Below the pieces are notes generated by a model that had not been told where the DNA came from, did not search any database, and was given only the letters and a program-made list of their open reading frames with translations. Made by a program: the position numbers and the translations under genes. 64,000 nucleotides of DNA from Yoonia sp. G8-12 (GTDB taxonomy: Bacteria; Pseudomonadota; Alphaproteobacteria; Rhodobacterales; Rhodobacteraceae): contig NZ_CP151762.1 of NCBI RefSeq assembly GCF_038443675.1, positions 1,054,001 to 1,118,000 of the forward strand, read 5' to 3'. Each line of letters opens with the position of its first letter. The stretch's first letter is position 1. Of the stretch, positions 8,897 through 17,394 are shown piece by piece.

Positions 8897-9735
8897 TTGA
8901 ACTTGGCGATCATGTCTTTGATACCCGGGATCGTTTCGATCTGGTACGCATGCGACGGCTGGAAATACTGGATCAGGCTGCGCTGTGACAGCCCGCCCAG
9001 AATGGTGAAATAATACATTTGATACCCCGGCAGCACCGCACAGGGGTGATAGCCGCTATCGAGACAGATCGTGGAACCATCCACGATGTGATAGGCATCG
9101 CCCGCCTTGCCGTCCTCGCGTTGCAACATCTGCACGCCAGAGCCGTGGTTGGGCTTGAACCGGAAATTATAGGTCTCGTCGTGGCGCGTCTCGTCCGGCA
9201 GACGGTCGGTGTCATGTTTGTGGGATGGAAAACCGGACCAGCCGCCCTCGCCCACGGTAAAGAGTTCGGACACCAGCAACCGCCCCACCTTGTCGTGGTA
9301 TTTGGTGCCAAGGATGTGCTTTATTTTGCGGTGTGTTTTGGTGTCGTCCGATCCGTATTGCACCAGATCCAGTTCATCGGACCGGACAGCGAACGCATCC
9401 AGCACCTTGTCGTAGCGCGCGCCGCAGACAAACACTTCTGCCTCATCTGAGGTACAGACCATCGTGGCTTTCGCGCCCACGGGCACATAAACGCCCTCAG
9501 GTTCGCCATCCCAGACATCCGCGACGCGTTCGCCAATTCCGTTGGCCTTGAACCCTTCGATCTCAATATCAATGGTGCCTGTTGCCGGTACGATGCAGGT
9601 CTCATACCCCGGCACAGCATATTCGAACGCCTGCCCCTTCTTCAGCTTCACGATGTTGAAATAGTTGAGCGGCACCGTTGGATCATCCACATCCACGATC
9701 GGTTTGTTCTGGTTGTCAAAGGGTGGGATGTGCAT
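8893..9735 (-). CDS. iolB: 5-deoxy-glucuronate isomerase
   Basis: IolB isomerises 5-deoxy-glucuronate to 2-deoxy-5-keto-gluconate. The 280-residue protein has the two-cupin layout of the KduI/IolB family. GWSGFPSHKHD at about residues 165-175 and the HDETYNFRFKP segment shortly after provide the metal-binding histidines and glutamate; the GYHPCAVLPGYQMYYFTILG stretch near 230-250 is also typical. AGAGGA precedes the ATG. It lies between iolC and the aldolase gene and overlaps the latter by four bases. Confidence 0.9.
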   Translation of the reverse strand: MHIPPFDNQNKPIVDVDDPTVPLNYFNIVKLKKGQAFEYAVPGYETCIVPATGTIDIEIEGFKANGIGERVADVWDGEPEGVYVPVGAKATMVCTSDEAEVFVCGARYDKVLDAFAVRSDELDLVQYGSDDTKTHRKIKHILGTKYHDKVGRLLVSELFTVGEGGWSGFPSHKHDTDRLPDETRHDETYNFRFKPNHGSGVQMLQREDGKAGDAYHIVDGSTICLDSGYHPCAVLPGYQMYYFTILGGLSQRSLIQYFQPSHAYQIETIPGIKDMIAKFK

Positions 9736-9747
9736 TGGTCAATCCTC

Positions 9748-10728
9748 TCATGCGTCGGTCGGGCCGGGGTGGTCGGCCATGAATGTCGTCAAAGTTGCCG
9801 TGTCTGCCATCGCAGGCGCACAGCCCGGACGGGACACGGTAACAGAGGCACAGGCCGAGCCGCGCAAGATCGCATCGCGCAAGTCCTGCCCCTCGGCCAG
9901 CCCCGTGACCAGACCGGCCATAAAGCTATCCCCTGCCCCTGTGGGTTTCAGCGCGTCCACCGGCCAGATACCGGTATGGATTTCGGCACCATCCGCAAAG
10001 GTAATCGCGCCTTTTTCGCCCATCTTATAGATCACAATCGTGGCGGTGCTTTCGGCCAGCGCGCGGGCTTTGTCCAAACCCTTCTCAATCCCGCCGGCCA
10101 TAAAGCCGAATTCCTCGTCATTGCCGACAATCATGTCTGATTGGGCTGCAGCGCGGCTCAGCACCTCTTCGGCGACTTGGGCGGACGGCCATGAATACGG
10201 GCGGTAATCCACGTCAAAGATAATAGGCAGTCCGGCGGCTTTGGCGCGCGTGAAGGCATCAAATGTGGCACTGCGCGATGGTTCGGCGGCGAACACCGTG
10301 CCCGCTGTGATCAACGCGCCGAATTTGGCGTAATCCACAGCCGCCACATCATCCGCATCCATCTGGAAATCGGCCGCCCCGTTGCGGTAGATCACGTTGC
10401 GATGACCCGCGACGCGGCTTTCATAAAACGCCAGCGAGTTGCGGTATTCCCCGCCCACAGGCGTGACATATTCGGTGCCCACGCCATAGCGTTTCAGCTG
10501 CCCCAAACAATAACTGCCGATGCTGTCATCAGACACGCGGGTGACAAGCGATGCCTGCCCGCCCAGTTTGCAGATCCCCACCGCAATATTGGCGGATGAT
10601 CCGCCAAGGCCAACGGTCACGGTTTCGGCATCTTCGGTCGCAACACCGGGATCGGTATAGAGGTCGATGCCTGCGCGCCCCACGACCACAAAGTTATTGG
10701 CGCGAATGCCGTCAATCAGCGCCGCCAT
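9748..10728 (-). CDS. iolC: 5-dehydro-2-deoxygluconokinase (PfkB family)
   Basis: IolC phosphorylates 2-deoxy-5-keto-gluconate at the 6 position with ATP. The protein (326 residues from the ATG at 10728) shows both PfkB signatures: VTVGLGGSSANIAVGICKLG near residues 38-57 and the catalytic DALKPTGAGDSFMAGLVTGL near 250-270, whose Asp is the general base. The start forms a TGATG overlap with the iolD stop; a GTG one codon earlier is an alternative. It is a stand-alone kinase, without the C-terminal DUF2090 domain that is fused to IolC in many gammaproteobacteria. That fits the separate class II aldolase gene here. Confidence 0.9.
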   Translation of the reverse strand: MAALIDGIRANNFVVVGRAGIDLYTDPGVATEDAETVTVGLGGSSANIAVGICKLGGQASLVTRVSDDSIGSYCLGQLKRYGVGTEYVTPVGGEYRNSLAFYESRVAGHRNVIYRNGAADFQMDADDVAAVDYAKFGALITAGTVFAAEPSRSATFDAFTRAKAAGLPIIFDVDYRPYSWPSAQVAEEVLSRAAAQSDMIVGNDEEFGFMAGGIEKGLDKARALAESTATIVIYKMGEKGAITFADGAEIHTGIWPVDALKPTGAGDSFMAGLVTGLAEGQDLRDAILRGSACASVTVSRPGCAPAMADTATLTTFMADHPGPTDA

Positions 10729-12599
10729 CACACGCCGTTCCGCTGCTTGTGTCGGCTGGATTCCTGATCAACATGCGCGTCGCGCACCTTGTCCGATGTG
10801 GTGACATGGGGTGTGCCCACCTCCCACCATGCGTGGCCTTGGGTCGTCCAGCCCTCATAGGGGTCAACCTTCATCACGATCACATAGGTCTTGTCCGAGG
10901 CTTGCGCACGTCCGAAGGCCGCTTCCAGTTCCGCAGGTGAACTGACGGTTTCGGCCGCAGCTCCCATTGAACGTGCATGCGCCTCAAAATCCACACCCAC
11001 CTGCGCGGTCGCTGTCGGCGTATCGGCGATCAGGTTGTTAAAGCTTTCGTTGCCGGTGTTGTTCTGCAACTTGTTGATCACCGCAAAACCGCCGTTGTCC
11101 AGCACCATCACGATCATCTTTTTCTCTGTCAGAACAGAGGAATAGATATCGGAGTTCATCAATAAATAGGAACCGTCACCGGTAAAGACGATGGTGTCGC
11201 GCTCGGGTTCCGTCTGCGATTGCGCAATGCGCGCGCCCCAACCGCCCGCGATCTCGTAGCCCATGCAGGAAAACCCGAATTCCACATCCACAGTGCCGAT
11301 ATCCAGCGTTTTCCAGTTGGCAGTGACTTCGGCGGGCAAACCACCCGCGGCGGCAACAATCCGGTCGCGCGGATGACACAGGCGGTTCACCTCGCCAATG
11401 GCCTGCGCATAGGATGCAGGGCCGTTGCCGACACGCGTGTTTTCCGCGACATAGTCATTCCACGTCGCACGCTGCGCTTGCGCACGCGCTGTCCAATCCG
11501 CAGGTGCGCGGTATGACACAAGCGCGGCTTGCAGCGCCCCCAGCCCCAGCTTTGCATCCCCCACCACGGTCGCGGACATATGCTTGGCGGCATCGTGACG
11601 GGCGGCGTTCAGGCCGATCAACTTGGCATCATGGGCAAAGGCGGTCCACGATCCGGTGGTGAAATCCTGCAAACGGGTGCCAACGGCGACAATCACATCG
11701 GCCTCTTGCGCGATCGTATTGGCGCTATCCGATCCTGTCACACCAATCGGCCCGATATTGAGCGGGTGATCATGCACCAAATTGGCGCGCCCTGCGATGG
11801 TTTCGACAACGGGAATACCTGTGGCTTCGGCAAAGGCGGTCAGTTCGGCAACCGCGCCTGAATATTGCACGCCGCCACCGGCGATGATCATCGGGCGTTT
11901 GGCGTTCTTGAGCAAGGCAACCGCGTCCGCCACTTCATCATGGTCGGGGGTCTGCCTGCGGATGCGGTGCACCCGCTTGTCAAAGAAACTGACAGGATAA
12001 TCGTAGGTCCAGCCCTGCACATCCTGCGGCAGACCGATAAACGCAGGCCCGCAATCGGCAGGGTCCAGCATCGTGGCCAAAGCGGCGGGCAAAGACTGGA
12101 TCACCTGTGCGGGATGCGTGATCCGGTCCCAAAAGCGGCTGACAGCCTTGAAGGCATCGTTGACGCCAAAGGTCGGGTTGCCGAAATGCTCAAGCTGTTG
12201 CAACACGGGGTCCGGCAAGCGCGTCAGAAACGCATCACCACACAAGAGCAACATGGGCAACCGGTTGGCATGGGCCAACGCGGCAGAGGTCAGCAGGTTC
12301 GCCGTACCTGGCCCCGCAGAGGCCGTGCAAAACATAAAACGGCGGCGCAAATAGGCCTTGGCATAGGCAGCGGCGGCAAAGCCCATGCCCTGCTCGTTCT
12401 GACCGCGATAAAGCGGCAGGTCTGCCTGATGATTATAAAGCGCCTCACCCAGACACGTCACATTGCCATGGCCGAAAATCCCGAAACCGCCACCGCAGAT
12501 GCGCGTCTCGACCCCGTCAATCTCAATCCATTGATTGGCCAGATAACGCACAATCGCTTGCGCCGTGGTCAACGTGACAGTTTCGGCCATTTGCCCCAT
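10728..12599 (-). CDS. iolD: 3D-(3,5/4)-trihydroxycyclohexane-1,2-dione hydrolase (TPP-dependent)
   Basis: IolD opens the ring of the diketone intermediate to give 5-deoxy-glucuronate. The protein has the three-domain acetolactate-synthase-like fold: an N-terminal pyrimidine-binding domain with the cofactor Glu in YRGQNEQGMGFAAAAYAKA (near 55-75), a central domain, and a C-terminal TPP motif GDGSYLLMNSD (about 485-495). I took the ATG at 12599 because a GGGGGGA run lies just upstream; the frame runs to 12746 but that part is promoter DNA. This gives 623 residues. It is first in the iolD-C-B-J-G operon and diverges from the dehydrogenase gene at 12721, with a palindromic operator between them. 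Confidence 0.9.
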   Translation of the reverse strand: MGQMAETVTLTTAQAIVRYLANQWIEIDGVETRICGGGFGIFGHGNVTCLGEALYNHQADLPLYRGQNEQGMGFAAAAYAKAYLRRRFMFCTASAGPGTANLLTSAALAHANRLPMLLLCGDAFLTRLPDPVLQQLEHFGNPTFGVNDAFKAVSRFWDRITHPAQVIQSLPAALATMLDPADCGPAFIGLPQDVQGWTYDYPVSFFDKRVHRIRRQTPDHDEVADAVALLKNAKRPMIIAGGGVQYSGAVAELTAFAEATGIPVVETIAGRANLVHDHPLNIGPIGVTGSDSANTIAQEADVIVAVGTRLQDFTTGSWTAFAHDAKLIGLNAARHDAAKHMSATVVGDAKLGLGALQAALVSYRAPADWTARAQAQRATWNDYVAENTRVGNGPASYAQAIGEVNRLCHPRDRIVAAAGGLPAEVTANWKTLDIGTVDVEFGFSCMGYEIAGGWGARIAQSQTEPERDTIVFTGDGSYLLMNSDIYSSVLTEKKMIVMVLDNGGFAVINKLQNNTGNESFNNLIADTPTATAQVGVDFEAHARSMGAAAETVSSPAELEAAFGRAQASDKTYVIVMKVDPYEGWTTQGHAWWEVGTPHVTTSDKVRDAHVDQESSRHKQRNGV

Positions 12600-12681
12600 G
12601 ATATCCCCCCAGCGGTCCGCATGAATTCTGCGATGGTCGCGATTGCGTGTTGACCAAGTACCTAAAAGAACGATACGCATT

Positions 12682-12706
12682 TTGCAACCGGTTGCAACCG
12701 GTTTTT
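12682..12706. promoter_or_regulatory. candidate LacI-family operator in the divergent iolD / dehydrogenase promoter
   Basis: TTGCAACCGGTTGCAA at 12682-12697 is a perfect 16-bp palindrome with a central CG, the architecture of LacI-family operators. A second, overlapping copy starts at 12692 and has a degenerate right half (TTGCAACCGGTTTTTC). It lies 83 bp before iolD and 15-40 bp before the ATG at 12721, so one bound repressor could silence both directions. Fifteen of its 16 bases recur at 17285 upstream of the regulator gene. Confidence 0.75.
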
Positions 12707-12720
12707 CGGGAGGGAACAGC

Positions 12721-13824
12721 ATGACAGAGATCGGGATCGGGATCATCGGTGGCGGCTATATGGGCAAGGCACACGCGGCGGCCTATGGCGCGGTTGGCAC
12801 GCTTTTTGACACCGCCCTGCGCCCCCGATTGGAGATGGTTTGCGCCGCGTCCGAAGCGTCGGCCGCCAAGTATCAAAAGGCCTTCGGCTTTGCGCGCGGG
12901 ACCGCTGATTGGCGCGTGCTGGTGAATGACCCAAAGGTCGAAGCGATCGTCATCGCCTCACCCCAAGAAACGCACCGCGAAATCGCGCTGGCCGCCTTTG
13001 CTTTGGGCAAGCCTGTGTTCTGCGAAAAACCGCTGGGGGCGACACTGGCCGATTCCATCGCAATGACGGATGCCGCGAACGCCAGCGGTGCCATCAATAT
13101 GGTCGGCTTCAACTATATCCGCACCCCCGCCGCGCAATATGCGCGCGAGTTGGTGGCCGAGGGGCGCATCGGTGATGTCACATGGTTTCGCGGCGAACAT
13201 ACCGAAGACTTTTTCGCCGATCCCGCCCTGCCCGCCACCTGGCGCTGCCAAGGCATGGGCAACGGCACGATGGGCGATCTGGCCCCTCATATGATCAACG
13301 GCGCGCGCGCGCTGATCGGGCCGATTACGGCCCTTTGCGCGCAGGTTGAAACCGTCCACGCCCAACGCGGCAACACGGCGGTCACCAACGACGATCAGGC
13401 GCAGTTCATGTGCCGCTTTGCAAATGGTGCGCAGGGGCATCTGTTTTTCAGCCGCGTCGCGACGGGCCGCAAAATGGGCTATGCCTATGAAATCCACGGC
13501 ACCAAGGGGGCGATCCGCTTTGATCAGGAAGATCAAAACGCATTGCACCTTTACACCATGGACGGACCAGAGGCCGAACGCGGCTTTCGCAAAATCCTGA
13601 CAGGGCCCGCCCACCCCGATTACCTTCCTTTTTGCCAAGGCCCCGGACACGGCACCGGATATCAAGACCAGATCATTATCGAGGCCAAGGATTTCCTGAC
13701 CGCCATCGCCACCAAAACCAACATCTGGCCCACGTTTGAAGAAGGGCTTGAGGTCAATCGCGTCGTCACCGCCGCCATTGCATCAAGCGAAAAACAAACT
13801 TGGGTCAACGTCTCAGACTATTAA
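12721..13824 (+). CDS. Gfo/Idh/MocA family oxidoreductase
   Basis: The 367-residue protein has the Rossmann motif GIGIIGGGYMGKAHAAAYG at its N-terminus, CEKPLGATLADS near residue 100 and GTMGDLAPHMINGARALIGP at about 180-200, whose Asp and His form the active site. GGGAGG sits 8-13 bases before the ATG at 12721; the frame continues upstream through the operator but that is not coding. Enzymes of this type oxidise sugars or cyclitols with NAD(P)+. Together with the other dehydrogenases of this locus it may act on scyllo- or chiro-inositol or another inosose, which is inference from context. It starts the plus-strand inositol operon. Confidence 0.85.
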   Translation: MTEIGIGIIGGGYMGKAHAAAYGAVGTLFDTALRPRLEMVCAASEASAAKYQKAFGFARGTADWRVLVNDPKVEAIVIASPQETHREIALAAFALGKPVFCEKPLGATLADSIAMTDAANASGAINMVGFNYIRTPAAQYARELVAEGRIGDVTWFRGEHTEDFFADPALPATWRCQGMGNGTMGDLAPHMINGARALIGPITALCAQVETVHAQRGNTAVTNDDQAQFMCRFANGAQGHLFFSRVATGRKMGYAYEIHGTKGAIRFDQEDQNALHLYTMDGPEAERGFRKILTGPAHPDYLPFCQGPGHGTGYQDQIIIEAKDFLTAIATKTNIWPTFEEGLEVNRVVTAAIASSEKQTWVNVSDY

Positions 13825-13840
13825 CCGAAAGACCAAAGAT

Positions 13841-14728
13841 ATGATTAATATCGGTAACGCGCCCTGTTCTTGGGGGATCGAATTCGCCTCTGACCCCGCC
13901 TATCCCACGTGGCAATCGGTGCTGAACCAATGCGCCAGCGCGGGGTATAAAGGGATCGAACTTGGCCCCATAGGATACATGCCCGAAGACCCTGCAATCC
14001 TGCGCGACGAGCTGGATAACAACGACCTGAGCATCATTGGCGGCGTGATCTTTCGCGCCTTTCACGACCCTGCGAAATGGGATGATGTGATGGACGCATC
14101 GGTGCGCACCTGCGAGGCGCTGACAGCGCATGGCGCACAGCATCTGGTGTTGATCGACAGCATCTCACCGCGCCGCGCGCCCACCGCAGGGCGTGCAGAT
14201 GAGGCCGAACAGATGGACAAAGCCGAATGGACCGCCTTTCGCGACCGTCTGGCGACCATCGCGAAAATGGGCACCGAGGAGTACGGGCTGACCGTGGGTA
14301 TCCACGCCCATGCCGCAGGTTTCATGGATTTCGAACCCGAGTTGGAACGCCTGCTGGATGAAGTGGACGAAAGCATCCTGAAAATCTGTTTCGACACCGG
14401 CCACCATTCCTACGCGGGCTTTGATCCCGTGGCCTTCATGAAGCGGCACATCGACCGGATCAGCTATATGCATTTCAAAGATATCGATCCTGTCGTGAAG
14501 GCCGATGTTGTGGCCAAGCGCACCGATTTCTACACCGCTTGCGGTCAGGGGATTTTCTGTAATCTGGGCCAAGGCGATGTTGATTTCCCTGCCGTGCGCC
14601 AAGTGCTGCTGGATGCGGGATTTGAAGGCTGGTGCACGGTCGAGCAAGACTGCGACCCCGCCCTGCCCGGCACGCCGCTTGAGGATGCCGAAAGTAACCG
14701 CAAATATCTGGAATCAATCGGCTTTTGA
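13841..14728 (+). CDS. IolE/MocC-like TIM-barrel protein, candidate inosose dehydratase
   Basis: The 295-residue protein belongs to the xylose-isomerase-like (AP endonuclease 2) TIM-barrel superfamily. KICFDTGHHSYAGFDPVAFM near residues 180-200, ISYMHFKDID near 210 and GQGDVDFPAV near 245, followed by WCTVEQDCDP, follow the metal-binding and C-terminal pattern of IolE and MocC. IolE dehydrates 2-keto-myo-inositol to the diketone used by IolD. No other iolE is visible here, so this gene may fill that step; the N-terminus (NAPCSWGIEF) differs from classical IolE, so an isomerase or epimerase on a related cyclitol is also possible. I chose the ATG at 13841, 17 bp after the previous gene. Confidence 0.72.
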   Translation: MINIGNAPCSWGIEFASDPAYPTWQSVLNQCASAGYKGIELGPIGYMPEDPAILRDELDNNDLSIIGGVIFRAFHDPAKWDDVMDASVRTCEALTAHGAQHLVLIDSISPRRAPTAGRADEAEQMDKAEWTAFRDRLATIAKMGTEEYGLTVGIHAHAAGFMDFEPELERLLDEVDESILKICFDTGHHSYAGFDPVAFMKRHIDRISYMHFKDIDPVVKADVVAKRTDFYTACGQGIFCNLGQGDVDFPAVRQVLLDAGFEGWCTVEQDCDPALPGTPLEDAESNRKYLESIGF

Positions 14729-14737
14729 ACCAAATGC

Positions 14738-14795
14738 GCCCCGGGCTTGATCCGGGGCATCGCAACCAACACCAGATCCCGGATCAGGTCCGGGA
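14738..14795. repeat. palindromic intergenic repeat, REP-like
   Basis: Two GC-rich hairpins follow each other: GCCCCGG/CCGGGGC (14738-14744 with 14752-14758, 7-base loop) and TCCCGGA/TCCGGGA (14777-14783 with 14789-14795, 5-base loop). The two 17-base cores, CCCGGGCTTGATCCGGG and CCCGGATCAGGTCCGGG, are also inverted copies of each other with two mismatches, so a larger stem is possible. Similar mosaic palindromes are scattered between genes in many alphaproteobacteria. The position inside an operon would allow mRNA processing or stabilisation. No run of T follows, so it is not a standard terminator. Confidence 0.7.
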
Positions 14796-14814
14796 CGGAC
14801 CAAGGATCACGACG

Positions 14815-15969
14815 ATGACAAAACTCAAATGGGGCATGATCGGCGGCGGCGAAGGCAGCCAGATCGGACCGGCGCACAGGCTGGGTGCGGGGCTGGACGG
14901 GCTTTTTGATTTCAGCGCGGGCGCGCTGGATCACCGCCCCGAATACGGCATTGATTACGGCCAACGCCTCGGGCTTGGCGACCGCGCGTATGGCGGCTGG
15001 CAGGACATGTTGGAGGGCGAGTTGAAACGCGACGACCGCGTTGATCTGGTGACAGTTGCCACGCCGAATTCGACACATTTTGCGATCACCAAAGCCTTTC
15101 TTGAGAACGGCTTTCATGTGCTGTGCGAAAAGCCCATGACAATGACCGTAGAAGAAGGCGAAGAAATCGTCGAGATCGCCAAGAAAACCGGCAATATCTG
15201 TGCGGTGAACTATGGCTATACCGGCTATTCGCTGGTGCGGCATATGCGGGCAATGATCGCGCGTGGTGACATTGGCAAGGTCCGTCTGGTCAACGCCGAA
15301 TTCGCCCATGGCCACCACGCCGATGCCACCGATGCAGACAACCCGCGCGTGCGCTGGCGCTATGATCCGGCACAGGCGGGTGTGTCGGCGCAATTTGCCG
15401 ATTGCGGTATTCACGCGCTGCATATGGCCAGCTTTGTGACAGGTCAGGAAGTGACGAAATTGTCAGCCGATACAGTGTCTTGCATTGATGTGCGCACGCT
15501 GGAAGATGACGCGATGGTGAATTTCCGCATGGACGGTGGTGCTGTGGGGCGGCTTTGGACCAGCTCGATTGCAATCGGCCGCCAGCACGGCTTGGGTATT
15601 CAGGTCTTTGGCGAAACCGGCGGTTTGCGGTGGTGCCAGGAACAGCCCAACCAGCTTTATTACATGCCGCTGGGGCAACGCCTGCAAGTGATCGAACGCG
15701 GCGAGGCGAACCTGTCGCCCGAGGCGGATCGCACCAGCCGCGTGACTATCGGCCATGCCGAGGGCATGCCGCTGGCGTTTGCCAATATCTACGCTGATCT
15801 GGCCGAAGCAATCAGCGCGCGCAAAGAGGGGCGCACGATGGATAAGGCGGCGAACCTTTATCCCCGCGCCGAGGATGGATTGCGGTCGATGGCGGCGGTT
15901 TATGCTGTGGCGGAATCGGGCAAAGCAGACGGAAAATGGCTGGACGCACGCCCACCGATGTTCCGGTAA
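14815..15969 (+). CDS. Gfo/Idh/MocA family oxidoreductase
   Basis: The 384-residue protein begins KWGMIGGGEGSQIGPAHRLG, a dinucleotide-binding motif in which EGS replaces the more usual GxG spacing, as in a distinct subgroup of this family. CEKPMTMTVEEGEEIVEI near residue 108 and the QFADCGIHALHMASFVTGQE segment near 195-215 match the cofactor and catalytic regions. AAGGA precedes the ATG at 14815. It follows the IolE-like gene across a palindromic repeat and probably belongs to the same operon. The substrate is likely a cyclitol or its keto form; this is inferred only from neighbours. Confidence 0.83.
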   Translation: MTKLKWGMIGGGEGSQIGPAHRLGAGLDGLFDFSAGALDHRPEYGIDYGQRLGLGDRAYGGWQDMLEGELKRDDRVDLVTVATPNSTHFAITKAFLENGFHVLCEKPMTMTVEEGEEIVEIAKKTGNICAVNYGYTGYSLVRHMRAMIARGDIGKVRLVNAEFAHGHHADATDADNPRVRWRYDPAQAGVSAQFADCGIHALHMASFVTGQEVTKLSADTVSCIDVRTLEDDAMVNFRMDGGAVGRLWTSSIAIGRQHGLGIQVFGETGGLRWCQEQPNQLYYMPLGQRLQVIERGEANLSPEADRTSRVTIGHAEGMPLAFANIYADLAEAISARKEGRTMDKAANLYPRAEDGLRSMAAVYAVAESGKADGKWLDARPPMFR

Positions 15970-15987
15970 GGTGGATTGAAATCCACC

Positions 15988-17006
15988 TTACGGCAAAGGC
16001 CGCAACGTGCCCCGTTCCACGATTGTACAATCAAACAGCCGCGCCTCGGGGGCGCGGCTGTTGTCGTTCAGGGACGCCGCGATCAGGTCGATGGACGCCG
16101 CGATGATCTGTTTGAACGGGTTGTGGATCGTGGTCAGGTTGATGTTGGCCCAACCCGCCATTTCCATGTCGTTCAACCCGATGATCCCGATGTTGTCCGG
16201 CACCCGCAGCCCCGCAGACTGGATCGCGGAAAGCGCTCCGATAGACAGTACATCATCGCCGCAGAAATATGCCTCTGCCGGTTTAGTGTGCGCCAAGAGA
16301 CGCAGCATTTCGGCGCGGCCCGCGTCAAACGAATAATTACTGGCATAGCTGACCGAAAGCTCCAGATCAGAGCCCGCAATCACCTCTTGAAACCCAGCAA
16401 AGCGGTCTTGGGTCGAGGTCGCCGTTGCAGGCCCCCCAGAAACGCCACACGGGCATAACCGCGATCAATCAAGGTTTGCGCCGCCATGCGCCCCGCCGCG
16501 ATATTGTCGATGCCCAGCACGTTCACTTTCGGATAGGGCGAATGGCGACCAAAGGAATGCACCACCGGCACGCCCGCATCCTTGAACCCTTCGGCGAAAC
16601 TGGCGGGCAGCGTAGACGACGCCACGATCACACCATCCACCGAATAGGCCCGCAGCATGCGGATCGAGTTTTCGGGGCTGATCTCATCGGTCAGATTGAC
16701 CAGCAAAGGGCGCAGGCCGCGCGCTTGCAGGCCTTTGGTGAACAGATCAAACACCTCAAGAAAAATGGGGTTGTGAAAGTTGTTCGACACCAGCCCGATC
16801 ATCTTGGTCCGGCCCGTGGTCAAGGACGAGGCCAGCGCATTGGGGCTATAGCCCAAAGCGGCGGCGGCCTTTTCGACCTTGGCGCGTGTCTTGTCCGAAA
16901 CGGACGCCCCTTCGGTATAGGTGCGTGACACGGCCGATCGCGACACGCCCGCACGCAAGGCCACATCTTTAAGCGTGATCGCGCCTTTAGCGGCCTCTTT
17001 TGGCAT
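15988..17006 (-). pseudogene. LacI-family transcriptional regulator of the inositol locus, split by a one-base frameshift
   Basis: Two overlapping minus-strand frames (16380-17006 and 15988-16383) together make one complete LacI-type regulator. The N-terminal part has the helix-turn-helix ITLKDVALRAGVSRSAVSR and the hinge helix PNALASSLTTGRT; the C-terminal part has the sugar-binding end (EAYFCGDDVLSIGALSAI, then VERGTLRPLP). The break is in a run of six G (plus strand C at 16432-16437). With seven G the text becomes VAFLGGPATATSTQDRFAGF, the normal family sequence, and the protein is 339 residues. CGGAG precedes the ATG at 17006. It probably binds the palindromes at 12682 and 17285. As written, only a 208-residue DNA-binding fragment would be made. 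Confidence 0.85.
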
Positions 17007-17232
17007 CTTGCTCCGCCTCTGCGGCCACTGCCGCCCAATCCGCCGTTACAAATTTCCAAAGGGCCGTGCCGGCCAATGCAAGGAAAACCAAGGCCCAGAA
17101 AGGTGCGCCACCCGCAAATTCGACCATCGCCCACAACAGCGGTACGGCGACCGTCACGACCCTGCGCCACTTGGGCAAAAAGAACGGAACGGCAAGGTCG
17201 AAAAAGCCCGGTTTGCGGCGATCAGACGGCAT
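16987..17232 (-). CDS. small membrane protein upstream of the LacI-type regulator
   Basis: The 81-residue product has two hydrophobic stretches, RVVTVAVPLLWAMVEF (about 24-39) and FWALVFLALAGTALWKFV (about 45-62), and a charged tail. Its stop overlaps the regulator's start by 20 bases, and the shared palindrome lies 53 bp before its ATG, so it would be the first gene of an autoregulated operon. No good ribosome binding site is seen before the ATG. I do not recognise the family. It could be a real small inner-membrane protein of the inositol locus or a chance frame. Confidence 0.5.
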   Translation of the reverse strand: MPSDRRKPGFFDLAVPFFLPKWRRVVTVAVPLLWAMVEFAGGAPFWALVFLALAGTALWKFVTADWAAVAAEAEQDAKRGR

Positions 17233-17284
17233 AATGGAGTGGTCTTTCTGTTTGTGACCGTCACTCTAATACAAATCACCCTTC

Positions 17285-17300
17285 TTGCAACCGGTTGCAG
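17285..17300. promoter_or_regulatory. second copy of the LacI-family operator palindrome
   Basis: TTGCAACCGGTTGCAG matches 15 of 16 bases of the operator at 12682 and contains a perfect 14-bp palindrome (17286-17299). It lies 53 bp before the small membrane-protein gene and the regulator gene on the minus strand, and 95 bp before dctB on the plus strand. Autorepression of the regulator is the simplest reading; an effect on dctB is possible. Confidence 0.72.
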
Positions 17301-17394
17301 CGCATATCGCATGGTTTGGCACCCTCTTCCCCAGCGCAAAACCAGCGCCACTTTCCGATTGTACAGCAGCACCCCTGTGCATCATAAACGCGGT

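Noticed and set aside
17314..17334. TTTGGCACCCTCTTCCCC upstream of dctB as a sigma54 promoter
   Set aside because: The -24 half matches but the -12 GC is missing at the required spacing.
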